Source: Chitinophaga pendula (GTDB lineage: Bacteria > Bacteroidota > Bacteroidia > Chitinophagales > Chitinophagaceae). From it: a stretch of DNA of 64,000 nt. How positions within the stretch are numbered: position 1 is the stretch's first letter; each line of letters begins with the position of its first letter. The stretch spans positions 5,146,001 to 5,210,000 of the forward strand of contig NZ_CP077769.1 of the NCBI RefSeq assembly GCF_020386615.1, given 5' to 3'. Positions 9,053 through 16,564 of this stretch are shown here, in pieces. Made by a program: the position numbers and the translations under genes. Below the pieces are notes generated by a model. It had not been told where the DNA came from. It made no database searches and was given only the letters and a program-made list of their open reading frames with translations.

Positions 9053-12000
9053 TTAGAATTTAAGGGTGAGATTCAAACCAAAGGTTCTCATGGAAGGTAA
9101 CTGGCCCATTTCTATGCCCGGGAGGATGGTGTTGCCGTTGAGGGCAGCGGTTTCGGGATCGAACATGGGATAGTTTGTGATCATTGCGAGATCGCGGCCA
9201 TAGAGTGCTACGCTGGCGGAGTTGATGCGTGCGCGTGCGAGCAGCCGTTTAGGCAAGTTGTATTCGAGGCGTACTTCTCTCAGTTTGAGGAAGGAGGCAT
9301 CGAATGCGTTGGCTTCTACATTGGCGCGACGATAGTAGTCGGCGTAGTAGTCTCCTACGGTTACTTTTTTCGTATTGGGCGAGTAGGAGCCATCTGCATT
9401 GAGGACTACGCCATCGCCGATGATGAATCCTTCTTCGCGGCCTGGTAATGTGCTTTTCAGTTTACCCTGTTCGCTCATTTTATGATGTGTCTGAGAGTAT
9501 ACGATCCCTCCTACCTGGCCATCGATGAGGAAGCTAAAGCGGAAGTTCTTATAGAAGAATTCGTTGCTGATACCACCTTTCCAGTCGGCATATGCGTTGC
9601 CGATATATTGTATCTCTGCTGGTTTTTCGGTGAGGCCATCTTTGTTGTATACGATCTTTCCTTCGGGGTTACGTACGAAGCCGTAGCCATAGATATCACC
9701 CATTCTGCCACCTACCTGAGCGATTACGCTGGCGGTACCGCCGGTACCGATGAGGAGTTGTTTATCGCCGCCGAAACGTTCTGCCAGTTCGAGTACTTTG
9801 CTGACGTTCCTGGCCCAGGTGATGGTGGTATTCCATTTGAAGTCGCCTTTAGCCAGTGGTTTGGCGTTGAGGACGATCTCTACGCCTCTGTTCTGGATGG
9901 TACCGGCGTTTACGATCGCTCTGGCGTAACCGGTGGAGGGTTCGAGGGCGATGGGGATGATCTGATTTTCTGTGTTGGTACGATATACGCTTACGTCCAT
10001 ACCGAGGCGGCCACCGAAGAGCTGGTATTCCAGACCTGCTTCGTAGCTGGTGGTAAGTTCGGGTTTGAAGTTGACGTTATATAAGGTATTATCAGTAGTA
10101 GCGGAAGAGGGGAACTCGTTGATGATGTAGTATTTTCTTTCGCGATACGGATCGGTATCGTTACCTACTTTAGCTACGGACAATCTGAGTTTAGCATAAG
10201 ATATCACTTCGGGCAATTTGAATATCCTGTTGAGGATAAAGCTGGTGTTAGCTGAAGGATAGAAGAAGCTGGAGTTTGCCCTTGGCAATGTGCTGGACCA
10301 GTCGTTACGGGCGGTCAGGTCGAGGAATATTTTATTGTCGTAGGACAAGTTAGTAAATGCGTAGGCGCTGTTTACATTTTTGTTGGCGTGGTCTGGTGTA
10401 AAGATGATGTTATACTGGCCATTGGACAGTTTGTATACGCCGGGTGTTACGAGGCCGTTGATATATGCGCTGTTAGCGGTGTACCGGCTACGCAATGCGT
10501 TGGCTCCTATGGAAGCTGACAGTTTGAATTTGGCAGACAGGTCCTGGTGGTATGTCAGTAACGCGTCTGTGTTGATCTCGTAGCGATTGATGTTTTGTTC
10601 TTTATAGTAACCTGCAGCGAAGTTCGCTGTGTTATAAGGGCGGCGTTGCTGGCGGCTTTCGGCGGTGAGGTTGATACCGGAGCGTACCATGAAGTCGAAA
10701 TGTTTGGACACTTCATAGTTGGCGGACAGGTTACCTACTACGTTATGACTGTTGAGTGAGTTGGTCATTTCGTAGGCGATGAGGTAAGGGTTGTCTATAT
10801 ATGAGCTGAACGGGTGTACCTGTTCGAGTTGTTCTCTACCTTTTTTCCAGATGGGTCTGTACCAATCGAGGTCGACGTTAGGGTTCTGGAATATCATGAA
10901 GTATGCGATAGACTGGTTGTTATAGCCGGTAGCCGGGAGGTTATCGCTTTTTTTGTTGGTATAGTTCACTTTGGCGTTGATGCGCAGTTTGTCAGACACT
11001 TTTTGGTTGGTGCTGAGGGCTACTGTGAGTCTTTCGAAGCCGGTATTGGGCATGATCCATTCGTTTTTGGAGTGGGTCACGGAGGCGCGGGTGCTACCTT
11101 TTTCGCCACCGCCTTCGAGGGCTACGCTATTGGTGAGGGTATGACCTGTTTTCCAGAAGCCTTTGATATTGTTGGTATAAGGCTGCCAGGGTTTGCGGGT
11201 GAGGGATTGGCCTTCTATTTCTGGATCGTACTGGAAGTATTGCTGGCCATTGAATTTAGGGCCGAAGGCGCTACTGGTGCTGCCGGTGTTGGCGCCATCA
11301 TCGGAGCGGCCGAAGGAGTAGTATAAGTTAGCAGCCGGATCGAAGGTTTTACCAACGCCCTGACCGTATTCGTATTGATAAGCCGGCCATTTGAGTACAT
11401 CGTTGACTGCGATGCTGGAGTTAACGGTAACGCCTAAGCCTTTGTTTTTGCGGGAGCCGGATTTGGTGGTGATGATGAGTGCACCGTTTGCGGCGCGGCT
11501 ACCGTAGAGGGCGGTGGCACCGGCACCTTTGAGTACGGTGATGCTTTCGATATCGTCGGGGTTGATATCATTGATACCGTTACCGAAGTCGATGGGAACG
11601 TCTGCGCCGCTACCTGCCTGGTAGGCATTTCCTGCACCGGAGCTGGTGATATCGCTGGTCATGGGTACTCCATCGAGTACGATGAGGGCGTTGTTACCAT
11701 TTGGAGACAGGGATTTATCGCCTCTGAGGGTGATGCGGGTGGAGCCGAGGGGGCCGGAGCCCGGTGAGGTGAGGGTAAGCCCTGCTACTTTACCGGAGAG
11801 TGCGGATACCCAGTTGTTGGCGCGTGCATCGGTCATGTCTTTGTCGCCGATGGTTTGAGTAGCGAAGCCCAGGGATTCCTGTTGTCTTTTGATACCTAAT
11901 GCGGTAACTACAACGCCTTGTAGTTCTCTTACATCTTCTTTGAGGGAGACGTCGATATGTTTTTTGTCGCCCACGGTGATTTCCTGTTTGAGATAGCCTA

Positions 12001-12256
12001 CGAAGCTGATGATAATGATATCGCCTTTCTCGGCATTGATTTTAAATTCTCCATCGCCGTTAGTGGAGGCGCCTTTGGAGGTGCCTTTGAGTTGTACGCT
12101 AACACCAGGGATGGTCTGGTTATTTTTAGCGTCGGTGACTTTACCGGTGATGGTGAGTACCTGTGCAAAACCGTTGGAGGCACACAGGAGGAGGAATGCA
12201 ATCATACATAGTCCATGCAGTGATTGCTGCAACTTTTGGTGCGTAAATGTTCGCAT
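9053..12256 (-). CDS. SusC/RagA-family TonB-linked outer-membrane transporter
   Basis: 1067-residue outer-membrane transporter that pairs with the SusD protein. Signal peptide (MIAFLLLCASNGFAQ), carboxypeptidase-regulatory-like domain (ITGKVTDAKNNQTIPGVSVQ), the SusC plug signature (VVVTALGIKRQQESLGFATQ; ITVLKGAGATALYGSRAANG) and a ~800-residue barrel ending in LTLKF. Co-transcribed with phosphoesterase, SGNH hydrolase and glycerophosphodiesterase rather than glycosidases. It therefore probably imports a phosphate-ester or lipid-derived substrate, not a plain polysaccharide (inference from neighbours). No dedicated ECF/FecR or HTCS regulator lies next to it. Confidence 0.95.
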   Translation of the reverse strand: MRTFTHQKLQQSLHGLCMIAFLLLCASNGFAQVLTITGKVTDAKNNQTIPGVSVQLKGTSKGASTNGDGEFKINAEKGDIIIISFVGYLKQEITVGDKKHIDVSLKEDVRELQGVVVTALGIKRQQESLGFATQTIGDKDMTDARANNWVSALSGKVAGLTLTSPGSGPLGSTRITLRGDKSLSPNGNNALIVLDGVPMTSDITSSGAGNAYQAGSGADVPIDFGNGINDINPDDIESITVLKGAGATALYGSRAANGALIITTKSGSRKNKGLGVTVNSSIAVNDVLKWPAYQYEYGQGVGKTFDPAANLYYSFGRSDDGANTGSTSSAFGPKFNGQQYFQYDPEIEGQSLTRKPWQPYTNNIKGFWKTGHTLTNSVALEGGGEKGSTRASVTHSKNEWIMPNTGFERLTVALSTNQKVSDKLRINAKVNYTNKKSDNLPATGYNNQSIAYFMIFQNPNVDLDWYRPIWKKGREQLEQVHPFSSYIDNPYLIAYEMTNSLNSHNVVGNLSANYEVSKHFDFMVRSGINLTAESRQQRRPYNTANFAAGYYKEQNINRYEINTDALLTYHQDLSAKFKLSASIGANALRSRYTANSAYINGLVTPGVYKLSNGQYNIIFTPDHANKNVNSAYAFTNLSYDNKIFLDLTARNDWSSTLPRANSSFFYPSANTSFILNRIFKLPEVISYAKLRLSVAKVGNDTDPYRERKYYIINEFPSSATTDNTLYNVNFKPELTTSYEAGLEYQLFGGRLGMDVSVYRTNTENQIIPIALEPSTGYARAIVNAGTIQNRGVEIVLNAKPLAKGDFKWNTTITWARNVSKVLELAERFGGDKQLLIGTGGTASVIAQVGGRMGDIYGYGFVRNPEGKIVYNKDGLTEKPAEIQYIGNAYADWKGGISNEFFYKNFRFSFLIDGQVGGIVYSQTHHKMSEQGKLKSTLPGREEGFIIGDGVVLNADGSYSPNTKKVTVGDYYADYYRRANVEANAFDASFLKLREVRLEYNLPKRLLARARINSASVALYGRDLAMITNYPMFDPETAALNGNTILPGIEMGQLPSMRTFGLNLTLKF

Positions 12257-12513
12257 TAGAAGGTCATTTTTGTTTTAGTATAGGTCGATATTGTCCCTTA
12301 TCTGTTCCTGATTTTATGTGTATAAATTCCCCTGCCCGCCTCCGCTGTTGTTGACAGTGAAGCAGGAGTACAAACTTTTCATTCTTTTTTATTATGGGAA
12401 TACAATGGTTAACGTGGAGGGTACAGGACGAGCAATCCCGTACGACATTGTTCCCAGGTCGATCTACTTATTCTCCAAGTTGTTATATAGCGTCGTTAAA
12501 TACTAACGTTGGT

Positions 12514-14085
12514 TCATTGTTGGTGTAAAAGGTAGCCTTTTGCTAATGTATCGAAGGCTGTTACTTCCTGTTGTATCCAGTTGTTATCGTATCCCAGTTC
12601 GGCTGCCATTATACTGGCGACGAAGGGAGCGATGCGTTGTGCTTCTGTGGCGTCGAGGAAGAGTGCTCTTGTGCGACGAGCCAGGAAGTCTTCTACATGT
12701 CGCGCCATTTCTGCTTTTACGGCCCATATGATCTGGGCTTTGACGATACCAAGTGAGTGGCTGACTATTTCGTTTCCTTGTGGGGAATTGTCAGCCAGTT
12801 TGCGGATTTCCTGTGCATCGGTTCCGTAGAAGTACCAGGGATCGTTCCAGTCCATTCCTTCGACGGCGCCGTGAACGGGCATGTGATGTGTAACGGAAGG
12901 AGTCGGCTTCCACTGTTGCGACTGTTCGACTTTGTTCACTACATCTTCTGCCATTCGGCGGTATGTAGTCCACTTTCCTCCTATGATGGTGACGAGGCCG
13001 GAGGCTGCCACCATGATCTTATGACTACGTGATATTTCTTTTGTCTTGTGGCCTTCTTCTTTCGGAGCGGCTAGTGGTCTGAGGCCTGCCCATACGCTTT
13101 GAACATCGTTGCGGGTAGGTTGGCGGACCAGGTATTGTGCAGCGGTCTGGAGGATGAAGTTGATTTCTTTTTCCAGTGCATGCGGTTCGAGACTGATATA
13201 GCTGACCGGTGTATCGGTGGTACCCACGACTACTTTGTTGTGCCAAGGTACGGCGAACAATACGCGGCCGTCACTGGTTTGCGGTATCATGAGGGCATCG
13301 TGGCCGGGAAGGAATGCTTTGTCGAGGACGACGTGCACTCCCTGGCTGGCGGTGATGGACTTACGGGCACTGGGATCATCCATGCGGAGGATATCATCTA
13401 CGAATACGCCGGTAGCGTTGATGACGGCCTTTGTCTGCAATTTCATTTCTACATTTCCCAGTGTGTCCATTACTGTTACACCGTTGATATGTCCGTTGGC
13501 ATCTTTTTGCAAGCTGGTCACTTTCACATAATTGAGGGCGATGCCTCCTTTATCGTGAATGGTTTGAGCGAGGTTGATTGCCAGGCGGCTATCGTCGAAC
13601 TGTCCATCATGATACAGGACACCTCCTGCGAGGCGATCTGTTTTCAGTGTGGCTAATCTATTCAGCGCTTCTTTTTTCGATATGTGTCTGGATCTGCCGA
13701 GGCTGAGCCTGCCGGCCATCCAATCGTATAGTTTCAGACCGATGGTATATTTCACATTTTCCCAGAGGCTGAAAGTGGGTATTACGAAAGACAGGTTGCG
13801 GACGAGGTGGGGAGCATTCCGGAGGAGTAGTCCCCGTTCTACACTAGCTTCTCTAACGAGGGAGACGTCACCCTGAGCGAGGTAGCGAACGCCACCATGT
13901 ACCAGTTTGGTACTTTTGCTAGAGGTTGATTTAGCATAGTCCGTTTGTTCGAGTAATATAGTCCGGTATCCTCTTGTCACTGCTTCCAGTGCTGCACCGA
14001 GGCCGGTGGCCCCTCCTCCTATCACCACGATGTCCCAAGGCTGGTGATCGTGTTGCAATGTTGTAATGATGGTCTCTCTGTTCAT
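12514..14085 (-). CDS. glpD: Glycerol-3-phosphate dehydrogenase (FAD-dependent)
   Basis: Oxidises glycerol-3-phosphate to dihydroxyacetone phosphate and passes electrons to quinone; a membrane-associated flavoenzyme. 523 residues, normal length. N-terminal FAD-binding dinucleotide fold VVIGGGATGLG (residues 20-30), the GlpD signature KSTKLVHGGVRYLAQGD, 'GGKWTTYRRMAEDV', and a C-terminal GlpD cap domain. It lies downstream of glpK on the same strand but separated by 463 bp, so it probably has its own promoter. It would use G3P from both GlpK and the neighbouring glycerophosphodiesterase. Confidence 0.95.
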   Translation of the reverse strand: MNRETIITTLQHDHQPWDIVVIGGGATGLGAALEAVTRGYRTILLEQTDYAKSTSSKSTKLVHGGVRYLAQGDVSLVREASVERGLLLRNAPHLVRNLSFVIPTFSLWENVKYTIGLKLYDWMAGRLSLGRSRHISKKEALNRLATLKTDRLAGGVLYHDGQFDDSRLAINLAQTIHDKGGIALNYVKVTSLQKDANGHINGVTVMDTLGNVEMKLQTKAVINATGVFVDDILRMDDPSARKSITASQGVHVVLDKAFLPGHDALMIPQTSDGRVLFAVPWHNKVVVGTTDTPVSYISLEPHALEKEINFILQTAAQYLVRQPTRNDVQSVWAGLRPLAAPKEEGHKTKEISRSHKIMVAASGLVTIIGGKWTTYRRMAEDVVNKVEQSQQWKPTPSVTHHMPVHGAVEGMDWNDPWYFYGTDAQEIRKLADNSPQGNEIVSHSLGIVKAQIIWAVKAEMARHVEDFLARRTRALFLDATEAQRIAPFVASIMAAELGYDNNWIQQEVTAFDTLAKGYLLHQQ

Positions 14086-14158
14086 ACGATTGGTAATTAC
14101 CTCATTACTATTAACAAGAAAGGGCCCATATTGATCGGGTGTACTTTCGAATACGTAG

Positions 14159-14180
14159 TAAAGGTATATTCATTTGAATA
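14159..14180 (-). promoter_or_regulatory. Putative glpD promoter and operator-like palindrome
   Basis: On the minus strand a -7-like TACCTTTA (7 of the 8 positions of TAnnTTTG) is directly preceded by TATTCA-AA-TGAATA, an inverted repeat suited to a dimeric regulator. It ends ~75 bp upstream of the glpD ATG. The nearby PadR regulator is a candidate ligand-independent repressor for such a site, but this link is inference. Confidence 0.35.
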
Positions 14181-14398
14181 CAATATACATCGGAATACGA
14201 TACTTAACAAAATGTTAAAGCTCGATTAATGTAAAATTAACTTGCTATTGTGTTTAGTGGGCTGAGAGGAGGGATTTTAAGTGCAGTTTGGGTGGTTTTT
14301 GGGGGATTTGGAGGTGGATAAGGGAAAGTTTGGTGAGCGGCTGGCGGGGTGGGAAGAGCGATGTGGCGATGAGCGGAGGGCGATCGGGAAGCTGGCCG

Positions 14399-14462
14399 GA
14401 GGTGGACGGGAGATATAGGAATGATATATCTAAACTATGGAAGAGGTGGACGGGAGATATAG
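14399..14462 (+). repeat. Two copies of a 20-nt direct repeat
   Basis: GAGGTGGACGGGAGATATAG occurs at 14399-14418 and identically at 14443-14462, 44 bp apart start to start. Partial copies occur at 28526-28539 and 49642-49655, all on the plus strand and all intergenic. Confidence 0.8.
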
Positions 14463-14489
14463 CAAATATAGCCGAGCATGATTCGAGGG

Positions 14490-14531
14490 GCAGGTCAGCA
14501 TCATAGCCTTATGCGCATGATGCTAACCTGC
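14490..14531. repeat. Long inverted repeat downstream of glpK
   Basis: GCAGGTCAGCATCAT and ATGATGCTAACCTGC form a 15-bp stem with a single mismatch around a 12-nt loop, 17 bp beyond the glpK stop. There is no T-run on the minus strand, so a classical intrinsic terminator is unlikely. A 3' stabiliser or protein-binding site is possible. Confidence 0.6.
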
Positions 14532-14548
14532 AATTCATTGTTTATCAA

Positions 14549-16048
14549 TTATATATCCCATTGCTGTACGCGAGCGATGGCGCGTTGCCAGCGTTGTTTG
14601 AGGGGGAGTACGCTTTCGGCGGGTAGTTCGGGTGAGAACACGCTATTTATCCGTTCGTTGCGGCGGATCTCGTTGAGATTGTTCCAGAAGCCGGTAGCCA
14701 GTCCTGCGAGGTAGGCGACGCCGAGTGCGCTGACGGGCATAACGGCTGGACGCTGTACGGGGGATTGGATGATATTGGTCTGGAGTTGCATGAACCAGTC
14801 GTATCCGGCGGAGGAGCCATCTACTTTGAGCATGCTGATGCGTTGACCGGTATCTTTCTGCATGGCCTGGAGGGCGTCGTCGATACCGAGGGCGACGCCT
14901 TCGAGGGCGGCGCGGGCGATATGTCCGGAGGAGGTGCCGCGGGTGATGCCGATGATCATACCTCTGGCGTAGGGGTCCCAGTAGGGGGCGCCTAGTCCGG
15001 AGAGGGCGGGTACGAACATGACGCCGCCGTTGTCTTCTTCTGTGCGGGCCAGGTCTTCTATTTCGGCGGTATGGTCGATGAGACCGAGGCCATCTCTTAT
15101 CCAGCGGAATACGGAGCTACCACCGAATACGGAGCCTTCGAGGGCGTATATGACCTGGTTGTTGATCTTCCAGGCGACGGTGGTGAGCAGGTTATGAGCG
15201 GAGAGGATGGGTGCGGTACCGATGTTCATGAGTACGAAGCAGCCGCTGCCGTAGGTATTTTTAACGGTACCTGGTTCGAAGCACAGTTGTCCGAAGAGGG
15301 CGGCATGCTGGTCGCCGGCGACGCCGGCGATGGGTACGGGGGCGTCGAGGATGACGGGGGCGGTATGGGCGATGATCTCGCTGTTGCCACATACTTTGGG
15401 CAATAGCTGGACGGGTATTTTAAAGAGGCGTAATAGTTCTTCATCCCATTGCTGTGTGAATATGTTGAACAGCATGGTACGGGAGGCGTTGGTGATCTCG
15501 GTGAGGTGTTCTTTGCCACCCGTGAGTTTCCAGATGAGCCAGGCGTCGATGGTACCGAAGGCGAGTTGTCCTTGTTCGGCGGCGAGCCGGGCTCCGATAA
15601 CGTTATCTAATATCCAGCGGATTTTGCTGGCGGAGAAGTAGGCATCGAGGATGAGGCCGGTTTTTCCTCTTACGAGTTCGGCGAATCCCTGGTAGCGGAG
15701 TTCGTCGCAGAGGCGGGAGCCACGGCGGTCTTGCCAGGCGATGGCATTGTAGATGGGTTTTCCGGATGATTTATCCCAGATGACAGTTGTTTCGCGTTGA
15801 TTGGCGATGCCGATGCCGGCGATCTGGGCGGCTTTCAGGTTGGTGTCGGCGACCAGTTCTTCGATTACGGAGAGCATGGTGAACCATATTTCATCCGGGT
15901 CTACTTCTATCCAGCCGGGTTGCGGGTAATATTTTTCGTATTCTTTCTGGCACTGTTTGACGACTTCTCCCTGGCGATTGAACAGAACGGCTCCGGCTGT
16001 ACTGGAGCCGAGGTCGAGGGAGAGAATGTATGACGGTTGCTGTAGCAT
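14549..16048 (-). CDS. glpK: Glycerol kinase
   Basis: Phosphorylates glycerol to glycerol-3-phosphate in the cytoplasm. 499 residues, full length for FGGY kinases. N-terminal phosphate-1 LDLGSSTAGAVLF (from residue 11), the glycerol-kinase motif YPQPGWIEVDP (~41-51), the glycerol-binding NQRETTVIW block and the ATP-site GVAGDQHAALFGQ. The phosphate loop is DLGSST rather than the usual DQGTTS, a conservative change. The start is 28 bp from the PadR stop, so both genes probably share a transcript. No glycerol facilitator gene is seen in the window. Confidence 0.95.
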   Translation of the reverse strand: MLQQPSYILSLDLGSSTAGAVLFNRQGEVVKQCQKEYEKYYPQPGWIEVDPDEIWFTMLSVIEELVADTNLKAAQIAGIGIANQRETTVIWDKSSGKPIYNAIAWQDRRGSRLCDELRYQGFAELVRGKTGLILDAYFSASKIRWILDNVIGARLAAEQGQLAFGTIDAWLIWKLTGGKEHLTEITNASRTMLFNIFTQQWDEELLRLFKIPVQLLPKVCGNSEIIAHTAPVILDAPVPIAGVAGDQHAALFGQLCFEPGTVKNTYGSGCFVLMNIGTAPILSAHNLLTTVAWKINNQVIYALEGSVFGGSSVFRWIRDGLGLIDHTAEIEDLARTEEDNGGVMFVPALSGLGAPYWDPYARGMIIGITRGTSSGHIARAALEGVALGIDDALQAMQKDTGQRISMLKVDGSSAGYDWFMQLQTNIIQSPVQRPAVMPVSALGVAYLAGLATGFWNNLNEIRRNERINSVFSPELPAESVLPLKQRWQRAIARVQQWDI

Positions 16049-16076
16049 CTGTTTCCTATTTACGGACGGTTCCCTA

Positions 16077-16427
16077 TTATAATTTTTTCAGGTCTGCGAT
16101 GGCCTGCATCAGCTCGCCGAGGTATTTATACATGGCTTCCAGGTATTCGTTACCCAGTTCGGTTAGTTGGTAATATTTGCGTGGTACGCCCTCTTCCATT
16201 TCAACCCATCTGGATTCCACCAGTTTTTCTTTTTTGAGCCGACTGAGGAGCGGATAGATGGTGCCCTCTGCTATATCCATGTCTGCCAGTTTTTTGATCT
16301 CGCTGATCAACTCATACCCATAGCGTTCTTTTTTTTGCAACAGCAGCAAGATGATATATTCGAAGAGGCCCTTCTTGATCTGCGATTGCCAGCGATTGAT
16401 GAAATATGCACTTTGGCTATTATCCAT
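16077..16427 (-). CDS. PadR-family transcriptional regulator
   Basis: DNA-binding winged-helix protein of 116 residues. The PadR signature is plain: KKGLFEYIILLLLQKKERYGYEL, then 'EGTIYPLLSRLKKEKLVESRW' as recognition and wing region, and a C-terminal dimerising helix (ELGNEYLEAMYKYLGEL). Immediately upstream of glpK and divergent from the MscS gene, so it may control either. PadR proteins usually repress their own operon, which would make glycerol kinase a target here (inference). Confidence 0.9.
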   Translation of the reverse strand: MDNSQSAYFINRWQSQIKKGLFEYIILLLLQKKERYGYELISEIKKLADMDIAEGTIYPLLSRLKKEKLVESRWVEMEEGVPRKYYQLTELGNEYLEAMYKYLGELMQAIADLKKL

Positions 16428-16564
16428 AAAGAGTATAGGCTACAGGATGGTTTTATTCTTTATCCATAGCGGCTGGCGATAAATTTAAGCATAATGGAAT
16501 AATTAAATGTTATTAAATGGCAAAGTATTTGGGGTTGCGAGGGCAGCCTCACTGTAACTAAGCT

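Larger units (their letters stand above)
14086..14548. other. Intergenic region between glpK and glpD
   Basis: 463 bp without a convincing gene. The glpD-proximal part is AT-rich and holds a candidate promoter with a palindrome (14159-14180). The middle (about 14260-14480) is strongly G-rich and C-poor on the plus strand and carries a 20-nt direct repeat. The glpK-proximal end holds a long inverted repeat (14490-14531). Short open frames here have biased composition and no recognisable protein features. Confidence 0.6.

Noticed and set aside
12257..12513. 62-codon plus-strand frame at 12318
   Set aside because: No recognisable start context or domain, lies between two minus-strand genes, and its sequence looks like ordinary non-coding DNA.
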